This document shows, in pieces, positions 1-11,597 of a stretch of DNA of 64,000 nucleotides (its first letter is position 1; the number at the start of each line of letters is the position of its first letter). The notes beneath the pieces were generated by a model that was not told the DNA's origin, searched no databases, and worked only from the letters and a program-made list of their open reading frames with translations. A program made the position numbers and the translations under genes. The stretch is from Phaeosaccion multiseriatum (taxonomy: Eukaryota; Ochrophyta, other classes): positions 3,563,894 to 3,627,893 of the forward strand of contig OZ218958.1 of NCBI GenBank assembly GCA_965112735.1, in the 5' to 3' direction.

Positions 1-77
1 CCCTGTTCTGTGGCTACCCTGTTCTGTGGCTACCCTGTTCTGTGGCTACCCTGTTCTGTGGCTACCCTGTTCTGTGA
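1..77. repeat. 16-bp tandem minisatellite
   Basis: The unit ccctgttctgtggcta is repeated about 4.8 times without change and then decays at 'tctgtgaagc'. It reaches the left edge of the window, so the array may be longer. Confidence 0.9.
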
Positions 78-576
78 AGCCTCACCCGCCCCCCCCCCCT
101 CCCTCTGAACCTCCAACCCCCTCTGAACCTCCACCCCCTTCTATCTATGGCCGATGGACAGTCGCATACTCGGATCGAAGCATGCATGGTCGATACAGAG
201 AGGGAGACATTGTCACTGTACCTGAGATTGCCGCAAGCCGCACCGCTTGCCGACGATGCCGCGTAGCCTTTCCTCACGTCCGACCCGGCGATGGAGAGCA
301 CCCCGCACCTGCGCTTGCCTGCCACTCCCGCCTTGCCTGCCGCTCCCGCTGCTCCTACTACCCGGTGTGGGTGGAGGTCTGATACCCTTCCCTGCCCGTA
401 CCCGGAGGCCGGGGAGCTGCTCCAGGAAGACGGGGGGGGGGGTGTATCGATGACGAGTCAAGGGGAGGAACGTGACCCGTACAGCAACGATAACGACTCA
501 TATCGGTAATGGGCAGGGGTATTGACACCTGGGGGTGAGAGGAGCCTAGTTTCTCACACACGATGGACTGACTGAC

Positions 577-1127
577 CTGCGTGGTGTACAGTCTTCGTCT
601 CCCACGAGACTGAGGAGAGCATCGATGTCATCGACGGCTCGCTGCCCCGCCGCCGCTCCCCTAGGCGCTCCTCCCACCGTGCTGCTGGTGTGGCCTTTAT
701 AGCTGCTACCATTGCTACTGCCGTACTTACTGTAGGAAGAGCGCAAGGAGGAAGGAGTGAGGAGTAAGGAGGTGGACGAGGTCCCATCCGCAGAGGAGCA
801 AGTATGTGCAATTAGGGAGCTGTGGATGGCGTCGTTGCTGCCCTGCTGTGGTAAGACTTGTCGTCTTCAGCGAAGAGGCCAACGTTCTGGGGATCCTAAT
901 AAGAAGATTTTCCCGAAGAGGAAAGCTTGGTTTGTCAGAGCTTTCCGAGTTTTCCCCAGTCGCTCAATCGATCGGTGTCCTTCGTGTCCCCCTCACCTTT
1001 GGCCGCAACCGAAGCCGCCACTGCTGCTGCTCGCGCTGCTGCTCCTCCCCTCCACGGCGCCCTCAACCTCATCGATCAACGCGTCGATATCCACAGAGCC
1101 GTGGCGGTGGCTGCTATCGAACGCCAT
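577..1127 (-). CDS. Ser/Gly-rich protein with two DIDAL motifs, 5' exons only
   Basis: I do not recognise this gene. Two minus-strand exons join in phase: 997-1127, from an ATG through GFGCGQ to an AAAG|GTGAGG donor, and 577-729, with a CCTACAG acceptor and a CGCAG|GTCAGT donor, codon split AG|T. Each exon has the same short acidic motif, VDIDALIDEVEG in the first and DDIDALLSLVGDED in the second, inside Ser/Gly-rich low-complexity sequence. That repetition across exons is the main reason for choosing this strand. Further exons probably lie at about 62-420, where a Ser/Gly/Ala-rich frame stays open, but I could not fix the acceptor or stop. The gene is in tandem behind the KH gene (491 bp between). 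On the opposite strand 590-760 is also open and has a hydrophobic stretch, so the strand call is not certain. Confidence 0.35.
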
Positions 1128-1618
1128 CCGTTCAATTACTAATTTTGCAGGTGAGGGTTTGGTGAGGGTTTGGGAGAAGAGGTAGAATCCTGAGTAACGT
1201 CGACTACTCACAAATGCCATCTATGGTTGTCTAAAAGTAATGTCTCACCGCCCCGGGGAACTTAGCCCTCGAGGTCGTGTCCCTCTGACTCATCAGGGGA
1301 GCCATAAAATTTGTATCCTTTCTTTAATCCGTTAACTGCCTGCAGCTACCTGCCCAATCCATTCCATCTAGTCCCTGCCCAATCCATCCCATCGGTGTCC
1401 TTCGTGTCCCTGTCCCTGCCCCTGCCCCTGCCTCGGTCCCCGCTACCCCACGACAAGCGGTACCCCACGAAAAGCGGTACCCCCCTCCATCCTATGCTAT
1501 ATGCGGCCCCACCGGTGCCTCCCTCCCTCCGGCCCCACCAGTGCCGCCCTCCTGCCTGTACAGTGCCATCCCTTTAGCGCCTCTGTAGCGTAGAGTGTGC
1601 CAATGTCGCGATGGGAAC
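1128..1618. other. Spacer between two minus-strand genes
   Basis: No gene is visible. It should hold the 3' UTR of the KH gene and the promoter of the next gene. It contains pyrimidine-rich sequence and a short direct repeat (catcggtgtccttcgtgtcc at 1391 and a near copy at 971). Confidence 0.5.
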
Positions 1619-4121
1619 TCAGTCGTTCTGCGGCAGCCCCTGCTGTGCTTGCATCTGCATGCTGGCCTGTATCTTCTGAGTGATGAGGTGCTGCGCCGTC
1701 TGTGCGGCCATCGCTGAACCGATGATGGTCACTGTGGGGTGGATGGGTGGATGGATATACATGTCAGCATGCAGCACATGCGAAAGTTAGAAGCCATCTT
1801 CATGCACGGGGGGAGAACAAGAGAATGAGGACAGAGAGACAAGGAGGGAAGGCGAAAAGCGCCAGGCGGTGGTAGGAAGGGCAGGGGCGGGAATGAGCCC
1901 CGACTCGAGCCGAGCTCCGGCACACGCTCACGCACGCTATACACACACGCGCGCGCGCACACACACACAAACACGTACACACACGCACACACACACACAC
2001 ACAAACACACAAAACAAACACGCACACACCTGTCCGGTTGTTGCTGCCAGGCACGAATTCGCCCCTCCGCGACACGGTAATGCGGGCACCGCTGAGGGCC
2101 TGCAGCTCGTGGATCGTGGCGCCGCCCTGTGTGTGTGTGTGCATTGCATGGGGCAGAGGCGAGGCAAGTGAGTAGTTAGTCAGTAGTGGCACTGGGCACA
2201 AGGAGGGACACCGAATACACTTGCACACGCCCACACGCAGCAGTGCCATCCAGTGCCATCGCGAGGCGGACACCTCCCCTCCCCTCAGCTCAGCTCAGCT
2301 CACCTTGCCCACGACGACGCCCACCATGGAGTCAGGCACAGCAAGAGGGATGGTGGTTTGGTCCCCACTCGCTGCCCCGCCCACCACCTGCACTCCCGCC
2401 CCCCCCTGGCCGCTCCCTCCCCCCCCCATGCCGTAACCGCCGCCCATACCCGGCGCCTGCGGTGGCGCATAACCCCCCCCTCCGCCTCCTCCCACTCCCA
2501 TACCGTACCCGCCGTGCCCCGCTCCCCCCATGCCCCCCCCCCCGTAGCCCCCCCCCCCGGGCTGCCCGTACGGCATTCCTCCCATTGGGGCCTGCTCTCT
2601 GTAGTTGACGCTCGGGTTTTGGTACTTGGCTGCCGTCTCGTCCTCCTGCCAAGGGGGGGAAAGGGAAGGGAAGGCACGAGTCAGCGGAGGGCAGGAGAGG
2701 AGCAAGTGAGGAGCAAGTGAGGAGCAAGAGAGGAGCAAGTGAGGAGCAAGTGAGGAGCAGGAGAGGAGCAAGTGAGGAGCAAGAGAGGAGCAAGTGAGGA
2801 GCAAGTGAGGAGCAAGAGGGGAGCAAGTGAGGAGCAGGAGAGGAGCAAGTGAGACGCGAGTCTAGTGTGCGTGTGTGCGTGTGTGCGTGGCCGTCTGCGT
2901 CTCTCGGAGAGGCGCCAAGATAGACCTCATTATTCTATGACTGATAGACCTCCTTTGACTTTGACTGGCGTGGGAGGTGCATGGCTCGCCCCCTTCCCCA
3001 CCCCAGAGAGTGAGAGGCTCCTTTCCAACACACCTGGAGCTTGTCCAGCAGCACCTGCACGGCGGCCTGTATGGTGTGCAGCGGGCCTTGAATCGTGGCC
3101 ACGCGCTCCATCGTCATGCTTCCGTCCTGCATGGAGGCAAGGGCCAAGCGAGCGCCTGACGCTTCCGACAGGGCCTGTCATAAGTCATAAGCATACGCAG
3201 AAGGAGGGGGGGGGGGGTCAGCTCATTCGCTGGCATGCAGCAGTGTAACTGCATTGTAACTGCATTGAGCATTAAGTGCCGCAGGCTCCGCCCCCTCTCT
3301 CTCGTCGGGGGCAAGAGCGAGGCGGCCAGGGGGGCTTCACCCACCCCCTTTCTCTTCCCTCTCTCTCACCTTGATATTTGCTCCTCCCCGTCCGATGACG
3401 AGCCCCCCTGCAGAGGAGGGTACGAGAACCTTCTGCACGAGCTCAGCGGCGGGGTCGGGGGCGGTGTCGGAGGGGCCCCCCTCGGCGGACGGGTCCGAGG
3501 ACTGCACTTGGTGCACGCGCGTCAACACAAGAGCCACCGCCAGCTTGACGTCCACAAGGTCACCGCCAACCATCACCACTCTGGAGGATGGCGGGGGCGG
3601 GGAGGAGGGTCAGCGGTGTCGCTACATTCACTACACAGGTAGTGGAGAGGGTGGGTTGTTTTGTCAGTGGCCGCAAGGGACAAGAGGAATTCATAGATGG
3701 CCTCTCCTCTCAAAGCACAGCACAGCACCAACACCCACCTCTCCTGCGTGCCCGGGTAGTACATGCCGTTGGCGCTGACTCGCACCGTGGCCCCGGACTG
3801 CGTTTGGATCTCTCGGATGTTGGCCCCGCCCTTACCGATGAGGCTCCCCGCGCTCTTGCCGATGAGCAGCTTGATGGCGCAAGCGGGAGGGGCGGCCCTC
3901 TCTGAGCACGGCAGCAGCAGCAGCAGGGGCGGGGGCAAGGTGAGGAGGAAACACCCGCCAGTAGATAATTCGAGTCCATCGTTTAGTCGCCCCCTTCCCT
4001 TCCGTTTTCTCACTCAGGCGTGTGTGTACTCACGTCGCTTGTTAGCCCTGTCATCTCCATCGCGGTGCCCCCCGGGCGAGCCGTGCGCGCCCTGGTCTCC
4101 TCCTCCTGCAGTAGGGTCCAT
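1619..4121 (-). CDS. Three-KH-domain RNA-binding protein (PCBP/Nova-like)
   Basis: Poly(C)-binding/Nova-type protein that should bind C- or U-rich single-stranded RNA in splicing or mRNA stability. Seven exons on the minus strand: 4034-4121, 3739-3901, 3370-3580, 3034-3174, 2304-2645, 2030-2126 and 1619-1731. They join in phase to 384 aa plus stop, and all introns are GT-AG. KH1 has the loop LIGKGGANIR, KH2 has VIGRGGANIK, and KH3 has VVVGKGGATIHELQ followed by NNRTVTIIGSAMAA; all three GxxG loops are intact. KH2 and KH3 are split by introns right after the GxxG loop. Between KH2 and KH3 lies a Gly/Tyr/Met-rich linker of about 90 residues, all in exon 5. The start is the ATG at 4121, in a Gly/Asp-rich leader. 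The protein ends with a Gln/Met-rich tail. It is head to head with the CHERP-like gene. Confidence 0.9.
2697..2850. repeat. 11-bp minisatellite in a KH-gene intron
   Basis: The unit gaggagcaagt and close variants (gagcaagag, gagcagg) recur about 14 times inside the intron between exons 4 and 5. A CA dinucleotide tract at about 1935-2025 lies in the last intron of the same gene. Confidence 0.8.
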
Positions 4122-4370
4122 CCTTGGACGCTTCTCTTACTTTACTTCTACTTCCTCTTCTACTCTATCAGGTACTTCGATTCGGTGGTCTCTCGGGTGG
4201 TGGGGGAGACTAGAAGTTGGTCAGGATCGTAGTAGTGAAGGATCAGCGGCGGGCGACGTGTGTGCGGCGGTCGGAGAGAGCGAGGAAGAGGGCCAGCGGG
4301 TGGAGCGGTGCATGTGTTGGGAGTGGGATCACGAGAGTGAGAGGAGAGGGAGGAGAGAGAGAGAGAGAGG

Positions 4371-4420
<50 letters not shown>

Positions 4421-4870
4421 GGGTGAAGGTGAGGAGCGAGATCAAGGACTGGGTCGGGGAGAGAGGGGAAAGAGAGGAGAGGGGTTGTAGAGGACAAGAA
4501 ACGGAGATCGATCGATAAGCCACCCGTCCTCAACCTCCGCGCTACATCACTGCACCACAATTCACAGGCGCAGCGGCGGGGAAGGAACAGAAGAGAGGTC
4601 AGCCCATCTCGGCCGCTCTCCCCTGCCCTTCCCTCTCTCCCTCATACCTAAAATCAGCTGAAAAAAACTCTTCCAAAATCTACCGCCGGTCCAGATCCCC
4701 AGCGCCAGATTTGCGAGAGGGTTTCCTGGCCGGGATGTTGATCAGATGGCCGGACACAGCGACACAAAGAAAAAACAAAAAGAAGAAGGAGAAGGAGGAG
4801 GAGGAGGAGGAGGAGGAGGAGGAGGAGGAGGACGAGGAGGAGGAGGAAGAGGAGGAGGTGAAGGTAAAAG
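4122..4870. promoter_or_regulatory. Shared intergenic region of divergent KH and CHERP genes
   Basis: The start codons of the two divergent RNA-processing genes are 749 bp apart with no gene between them, so both promoters must lie here. It contains a (GA)n tract at about 4345-4412, read as (CT)n from the KH gene, and a GAG/GAA tract at about 4783-4860 just before the CHERP-like ATG. No clear TATA box is seen. A bidirectional promoter is inference from the layout. Confidence 0.5.
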
Positions 4871-4896
4871 ATGCAGCAGCCACATCCTCCACCTCC

Positions 4897-4938
<42 letters not shown>

Positions 4939-5044
4939 CTTTCCACAGCCACCTCCCTTCACTCCTGTGCAACAACACCAACCACCGCAGCCAATGCCAC
5001 CACAACAGCAACAACTACAACCCCATCTTCATCATCCACAACAA

Positions 5045-5088
<44 letters not shown>

Positions 5089-6090
5089 CGGGCCCGGTGG
5101 CATTGCGCCACCCTATCCGGCAGCACCCTACCCGATGATGCCTCAACAGCATCCCCAGCAGGCAGCGCCAGCAGCCCCGCCGCCCTTCCAAGGAGCGCCT
5201 CCCCAGCACGCTTACCCTCCTCACCCTCAGGCTTACCCGCAGGCCTACCCCCAGTCGGGTCCTGCGATGCAAGCCGCTGTCCGTCCCCGCGGGGCCGTGC
5301 CTCCCTGCGGCCCTCCCGAGGCGGCCATGAAGGACGTGGTGGACAAGCTCGCGCCCTTCGTAGTGCGCAACGGAGAGGCCTTCGCGGACAAGATCAAGGC
5401 CAAGGAGGGAGGCAACCCCAAGTAAGTCACTAAGGCAGTGAGTGAAGGAGTAGGAGTGAGACAGACTGGAGCTAAAAGTGTTTTCAATGCGCGCAGATTC
5501 TCGTTCCTGTTTGGCGGAGAGGGTGCCGCGTACTACCGCTGGTGCCTGGACTGCAGTCGGAGGGGCCTCTCTCCCGAGCAGAAGGCCGCGGAGCTGGCGG
5601 AGCACCAGGTCAGTCAAAGATTTAGCTTAGGGACGTTCGCGTGGGCATGGCGTGACATGGGTATGGGCATGGGTTCGGGTACTGGTACGGTTCCCCTCTC
5701 GCTCACCTCTGCGGATGGTGCTGGACCGGTCCATCCATCTTCGGCTCTGAGGCGGGGAGCCCTACGGGTGGGGTAGTCTCTCCCGTCGGGGCCTGTCTGC
5801 ATGCCTCCAATCCGTCGTTCCACATGCCCCCCTATGCCCTAGCCGGCGCTATGCGTTTCATCAGCTCATTCCCTTCCCACCTGCACCTGCCCCCCTCTGA
5901 CGCCGTTCTATGCCCCCCTGTGACCGCAGGCCCGTTTGTCCACGACGGAGCTTGGTCCTACCGATGATCAGGCCCTGCAGGTAGGTCTCTCCTTCTCTCA
6001 CTCTCTTTCTCTCTCTCCCCCTCTCCCTCTCTTTCTCTCTCTCTCTCCCTCTCCCTATCTTTCTCTCTCTCTCTCCCTCTCTTTTCTCTT

Positions 6091-6141
<51 letters not shown>

Positions 6142-7475
6142 CCTTTCACTCTCTCTCTCCCTCACTCTCTCTCTCTCTCTCTCCCAGCGCCCTCGGCCTC
6201 CTGCTGCCCAGCCGCCCCCCCTCTCTAACCTGTGCCCACCCTTCCGCTGTACCCTACCCCTTGTGCAGGATCTGCTGCTGGCGCTTGACGGCACTCGCGA
6301 GTCCATCTCCTCAGCGCGTCAGTGGGTCACGAAGCGCTTCCCCACACACGGCAACGCCATGGCCCTCAAGCTGCACACCTTCGCCTCCTCTGTGGCCACC
6401 GCCGCCAGACAGGCCAAGTGCACCGGGGAAGAGGTGAGTGCTTGGGCTTGGGCCTAGGGTGAATACGTTAATAAGGGCATATGGGCACATGTGTGAGAGG
6501 CAGGCAGTGCAATGCAGAGGCATGTCACACACCCTCCGCAGGAGTGCGCATGATGCTCACCTCTTTGCTTGTGTGTGTGTTTGTCGCTGACCTCTGGGCT
6601 TGTGTGTGTGTTTGTCGCTTCCTCTGTTCTATCTTCCACACATGATGCACCTCTTTCTCTGCGGGGGTGCACTCTCCCCTCTGGTGCCATCCGTCATAGG
6701 GCTTCAAGAAGCTGCTGCACGTGCTGTACCTGCTCAACGACATCCTATTCAACTGCGTGGGGCTCGCCAGCAAGGCGGGGGAGGGCTTCCGCCTCGAGAC
6801 GCTTCGGCAGCTGCCGGGCCTTATGGCCGCCGTGGGGGAGGTGTGCAGGCAGAGCGACGCAGGTACGGACGGAGGCAGCGGCTTGCAGATGGAAGCAGAT
6901 GGGTGTGGACAGGACAGGACACATGAGCGCCAAGGTGGACGGACACACGGCCCGTTTTATCGTACGTTTGCCTCAACGCGCCGCACGTACCTCCTTGCAC
7001 TCTCCCGCGCTCCACAGAGAAGCACCCCCGTGCCTTGTCCGGCAAGGTCAAGGAGGTCAAGGAGGAGGGAGGCCCCGCCAGCAGCAGCGAGGGTAACGCG
7101 GAAGGGGGGGGGGGGGGAGACGGCGCGACGAAGGCAGAGGAAGGCGGGGAGCAGCTGCAGAAGGCTTCGGCCCCCGTGCTGCGGCTGTTGGGGCTGTGGG
7201 TGGACAAGGCGGTGGTGCCTGCGCACCTCGCCAACCACCTCAGACACGTCGTGGAGCATGGCCCCACACCTGCAGGACAGCAGCAGGGGCACCAGCAGGG
7301 GCAGGGGCAGGGGGAGCAGCAGGGGCAGCAGCCGCAGGGGTACCCTACCCCGCCCCCCGCCAACGGTGCGCACCTCCTCCCTCCAGGCCAGACTCAGCCT
7401 CAGCTCCACCCCGCGGCAGTGTCAGGACCAGGAGTGTCAGGACCAGGGCCGCAGCAGCCCCTCCCTCCGCACATT

Positions 7476-7507
<32 letters not shown>

Positions 7508-9113
7508 GATCCCCCCTCACCTGCAGCAACAACAGCAACAACAGCAACAACAGCAACAACAGCCACAACAGCAGCAACAGCAACAACAGCAACAACAGCC
7601 ACAACAGCATGCCCACCTGCCGCCCCCCCATGTGCAACACCCGGCCATGTCTATGTCTGGGGCTTCCCCCCCGGGATGGCCCGCCCCCTCCCTCTCCTCC
7701 CACCCCAACGCCATGCCCATGCAGGGCGTCCTGCCCGGTGCCCCGCCCCCCCGGGGCGTGGTGATGCCGATGGTGACCATCTCGCCCCCCATGCCGCTCC
7801 CCTCCAAGCCTCCTGCTCTCATCGTAGAGAAGAGCGCGCCTCTGCGGATAGACAAGGTGCGAGGGAGGGGGTGGGGAAGTGATGCTCTTGTCTGTCTGTC
7901 TCTCTCTACGTGTAGCGGCGAGTGGTGGGCCCGACGCGACTGACTGACGAGCGCCCGCCCCCCCCTCTCCTCTCTCTTCTCTCTGTTTGTGTGTGAACCT
8001 CTACCTCTCTATCGGTATCTTTCTTTCACTCTGTGTCTTACCTCTCCCCCTCTCAGGTGACGGTGGGCGTCATGGTGAGCATGGTCAAGGCTGCCCTCGC
8101 TGCCGGGCACCCCAAGTATGCCCCCATCGACACGTCCAAGCTGCCCGTGCTGCCCGTGGCGCACATGGAGCCAGGCAGGCTGCAGGTGGGGTACTCACTC
8201 GACTCACTCACTCACTCACTCACTCACTCACTCACGTTCCTCACGCACCCACCTCACTCCCTCGGGAACCCGTTAAGTTCGCCCACTCACGCACCGACTC
8301 AATCCTCATTCCCTCGTCTTGTTAACCCACCTCACACACTCACACACTCACAACACTCACTCGCTTCACTCCCTCACACTCACTCACTCACTCACACACA
8401 CACTCACTCACCTCACTCACTCACTCACACACCCACCCACTCCCTCACCCCGCTCCCTCCCTCCCTCACTCACTCACTCACTCACTCACTCACTCACCCT
8501 TACCACTCACACACTCACACGCTCACCACCCCACCCGCCCACCCACTGACTTACGCAGGTGCGCTTGAAGCAGTTTTACTCGCAGCTGGAGCGGCCCTCC
8601 GATGGCGGTCACGACACCGCCCCTACTGTAGTGAAGGCGTCGGACTTGTTGCTGCCGCAGGTGAAGGACATTATCAACGGGGCGGGCTTGGGCAGGGACA
8701 GCAGGGGGGAGCGCAGGCGCAGCAGAAGCAGGAGCAGAGAGCGCGACGGCAAGCAGCAGGCAAGAAGAGAGGCAACAAGAGAGGGGCCGCACAGCTCGAC
8801 CAGCAGTGGTGGTGGAGGTAGCAGGCAGCAGCAACGGGAGGCGGAGGCAGCGGCCCGAGCAGCAGCAGACGCCGCGGCGGCCGCGAAGCTTGGGGACGAC
8901 AACATAGGACACGAGATGCTCAAGCGTATGGGCTGGAGCGGACAGGAGGGCAAGGGGCTCGGGGCTAACGAGGAGGGACGGGCAGACAACATTGCCGACG
9001 CGGGACAGCAGGCGCAGGATAAGACGGGCGTGGGGGGGGCATCAGCCAAGACTGCGGCGGTTGATGCCTACGAGGAGTTCCGGCGGCAGCGCTCCTACAC
9101 GTACGGCCGGTAG
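4871..9113 (+). CDS. CHERP: CHERP orthologue: SURP, CID and G-patch splicing factor
   Basis: CHERP is a U2 snRNP-associated splicing regulator. Eight exons: 4871-5421, 5497-5608, 5930-5980, 6269-6433, 6700-6862, 7018-7856, 8057-8185 and 8559-9113, giving 854 aa. Order: polyQ/Pro N-terminus; SURP module (VDKLAPFVVRNGEAFADKI, then PKFSFLFGG) at about 155-200; CID domain over exons 4-5 (LLLALDGTRESISSARQW, LHVLYLLNDILFNC); a long Gln/Pro region; the CHERP block KYAPIDTSKLPVLPV; an SR-like stretch (RRRSRSRSRERDG); and a C-terminal G-patch, GHEMLKRMGWSGQEGKGLGA, ending DAYEEFRRQRSYTYGR. The same order and C-terminus mark metazoan CHERP. An in-frame stop three nucleotides upstream of the ATG favours this start. 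A downstream relic of its last exon occurs three more times. Confidence 0.92.
4904..5087 (+). repeat. CAG/CAA triplet tracts encoding polyglutamine
   Basis: Two in-frame CAG/CAA runs (about 4900-4940 and 5040-5087) encode the N-terminal polyQ of the CHERP-like protein. A third cluster at 7480-7610 encodes Gln runs in its middle. They are expected to vary in length between strains. Confidence 0.85.
5988..6185. repeat. CT-rich simple repeat in a CHERP intron
   Basis: About 200 bp of nearly pure (CT)n with CCCT interruptions fills most of the intron between exons 3 and 4. It may act as an extended polypyrimidine tract. Confidence 0.8.
8192..8545. repeat. (ACTC)n simple repeat in the last CHERP intron
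   Basis: ACTC/CACT repeats make up most of the intron 8186-8558. The same tetranucleotide forms a longer array at 17388-17862. Confidence 0.8.
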
Positions 9114-9334
9114 TGCAGGCATGGAGGGGAGAGCTGTTTACTTGATACAGTCTATTAGTCTTAAGACATAACTCCTATTCCCTCGCTCTATGTGTATATA
9201 AATGAGTCACCCCCCACCCCCCCCTTCAACTGTACAATCCCTGGAAGTATCTTTGTCCGGCGGCGATTTGTCACCCCGGACAATGAAGCGCACTCTAAAA
9301 ACACACGCCCACCCCCTCCCCCCTCCCATCCACT
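9114..9334. other. Shared 3' region of CHERP and LCIB copy 1
   Basis: A 221-bp convergent spacer that must hold both poly(A) regions. The AT-rich block gtgtatataaatgagtca recurs next to copies 3 and 4 (about 13947 and 18496), and a diverged form sits by copy 2. It travelled with the duplicated unit. Confidence 0.6.
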
Positions 9335-10729
9335 TCACTTGGAGGCGGTCTTTCGAGCCTTGTCCGTGTCCTTGTCCGCCTCTGGGGGGGCCTGCTTGGT
9401 CCTGCGTGAAGGCCGCACCACGGCTTCCGGCTTGGGGATGTCGAGGAGGGTCTTGACTCCCTTGACCATGACATAGCTGTGGTCGTAGTCCGGCGCCCAG
9501 TAGTTGTGTCCACCAGGGCCGTGAACTTGCACACCGCACAGCACGGCGTAGTCCTCCTTCTCGCTGTCAACGGTGCTCTGTAGGTAGCGCTCGATCTGCT
9601 GCACGATGACGTTCTTGGCGAGCTTGGTAAGCTCCGCCAGGTCCTCGCCGCCCTTGCCCTTGTTGGCGTTGAGCTCCTCGATGAGAATGGCCGACATAGA
9701 GGTCATCTCAAGATCGGGGTCGCTGCAGAAGGAACGAGGGAATGGAAAGGAGAGAGAAAAGGGGGGAGTGTGAGCAAGCACGAATCCCGTGGTGTAGCCC
9801 TCAACATGACACCCTGCAACTGCCCCGTGCACCCCGCTCCTCTCTCGCACTCACGCCGGCTCGAGCTTGGGCACGTCCAGTGGCGTCTTGCCCTCGCACT
9901 TGCTCAGCTGCCCGTGCAGCCCCGCCAGGGCCCCGCATGCCTTGGAGTGGGCCATCATGTGCTCCCTCTCGCAAGTCCCGAGCTCCCCCTTGGTCCCGAT
10001 GCCGATGTGCGGGGCGAAGAAGTACACGTACTTGGGCCGGCAGCCCTCGGGCCCGGTGGTGGGTGCGTGCGCGTGCATGGCGCCGAAGGCCGTGTTGCCA
10101 GCGAAGCAGAGCCCGCCCAGGCCCCGCATGGAGAAGGGCTCCCCGAGCTCCTCCTTGACGAGCCTCACCAAAGTAGTGCAGATTTCGTCACGGCAGACGC
10201 CCACGCAAGGGATGCACGTGTTGTGGGCAAAGCCGTGCGTGCTGAGGGCTGCGGCGGCCAGCTTTACGAACTTGGCCTCCTGTGTGAGTAGCGAGAGGGA
10301 GGGGGGAAAGTCAGTAGCAGCACAGCAGCAGCGGCATAGAGACGGACGGAGCGGGCGGTATTTGTTTTCGTTCCCCACTGTCTCTCCTCTTCTCTTCTTT
10401 CAAGGCGAGCTCGACCTACCTCAAACGCATGGCCGAAGTGCTCCGCAACCTGGTCGTGGAAGCCCGCCGGTGTGCGATTGAAGCTCACGGCCCTTTCCAA
10501 GACCCCTATCTGCCAATTCCAGTCGGGCAGGCGCAGACGCAGTGAAAAAGAGGCGGTGCGGTGGGAGGGGGGTAAGCAGGCGCAGGAGCAACACGGAAGG
10601 TAAAAAAGAGCATGAAAGGAAGGAGAGAGGCTGGCACCAATAGGCCGGAAGGGCGGCGACGGACAGGGCAACTGCAGGCAGCCACAGCGCAGTGCGCATC
10701 CTCACCTTTTCCTCCCCATCCTTGCTCAT
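9335..10729 (-). CDS. LCIB/theta-type carbonic anhydrase, copy 1
   Basis: Member of the LCIB family, beta-CA-fold proteins that interconvert CO2 and bicarbonate in algal plastids. Four exons: 10706-10729, 10420-10509, 9855-10279 and 9335-9722, giving 308 aa. The family core is in exon 3: CVGVCRDEI (Cys67, Asp69), LGGLCFAGNTAFGAMHAHAP, FFAPHIGIG (His129) and SKACGAL (Cys153). Cys67, His129 and Cys153 are the expected zinc ligands, and Cys-x-Asp resembles the beta-CA dyad. Exon 4 has LTKLAKNVIVQQIERYLQST and a Lys-rich tail. Exon 2 begins ATA here, whereas copies 2-4 have ATG. The start is tentative; an in-frame ATG lies further upstream, and no clear plastid presequence is seen, so a targeting exon may be missing. 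The gene converges with the CHERP gene, with 221 bp between stops. Confidence 0.8.
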
Positions 10730-11184
10730 CGTCGTCCTTGCCTTCGCTGTCGTACTCAGCTCAAAGATAGTAGTGAGTGAGGAGGAGTGAGGCCAATGCA
10801 AGACAGGGAGTATGATGTAAAAGCAACCAGGAGGCTATAATGCAAGGCAGGGAGTATGATGTCAGATGGAGGGGGCAGAGAGGATATTGGAAAACTCTCC
10901 CAATCGTATCCCCCGCCTTCCAACAGTGTCCAATTTAAGGTGCGTACTTTTTTACGTAACGCCGATTTGACCCGATTTTCGATGTCCAAAATGAGAGGCA
11001 GATGGCTTCACATATTGGAACCCAGCCGTCCGGAGCTCCCCGTGTCGTCATTGCGTCACTAACGGGCGGATGTCGAGGATGCTGACGCCATTATGATACG
11101 CTTGTACTGAATACTGAGTCGACCCACCCGACGAATGAAGATGGTGCGGTGCGTTTCACCCCCCCCCACATCCTCGCTGAGATC
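10730..11184. other. Upstream region of LCIB copy 1
   Basis: No gene is visible. The tail 11040-11120 (including gctgacgccattatgatac) is repeated before copy 3's unit at about 13340-13380, so it belongs to the duplicated segment. The block gtgtccaatttaaggtgcgtac resembles gtgtccagtttcagcgcgct upstream of copy 2 and a related block upstream of copy 3. These are candidate shared promoter elements. Confidence 0.5.
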
Positions 11185-11420
11185 GGACAGGAGGGCAAGG
11201 GGCTCGGGGTTAACGAGAAGGGACGGGCAGACAACATTGCCGACGCGGGACAGCAGGCGCAGGATAAGACGCGTGGGGGGGGCATCCGCTAAGGCTGCGG
11301 CGGCTGATGCCTACGAGCAGTTCCGCGCGGCAGCGCTCCTGCACGTACGGCCGGTAGTGCAGGCATGCAGGTGCGAGCTGTTTAGATGATACAGTCCATT
11401 AGTCTACAACATTACTCCTA
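11185..11420 (+). pseudogene. Relic of the CHERP G-patch 3' end, copy A
   Basis: Near-identical to the end of the CHERP gene from 8940 on, starting ggacaggagggcaagg and running through the stop region tacggccggtag into the shared 3' flank. One G is missing after 'aagacg', shifting the frame, and further changes follow (gaggagttcc to gagcagttccg). There is no upstream gene body, so this is a carried-along fragment. Confidence 0.9.
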
Positions 11421-11597
11421 CATACTCGCTACATAAATAAGCGAGTTAAAACATCCCTTCCCCCCTTCAACTGTACAATCCTGACAAGTGTCTCTTTGTC
11501 CGGCGGCGATTTGTCACCCCGGACGGCGATTTGTCACCCCGGACAATGAAGCGCACTCTAAAAACACACGCCCACCCCCTCCCCCCTCCCATCCACT

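Noticed and set aside
4711-5433. Alternative 240-codon frame (Lys/Glu then Ala/Thr-rich) over the CHERP first exon
   Set aside because: It reads triplet repeats in the wrong frame; the SURP domain continues only from the 4871 frame.
9742-10481. Plus-strand open frames over 200 codons opposite the LCIB genes (similarly in copies 2-4)
   Set aside because: They are antisense shadows of conserved exons. The minus strand carries the splice-consistent, family-matching protein.
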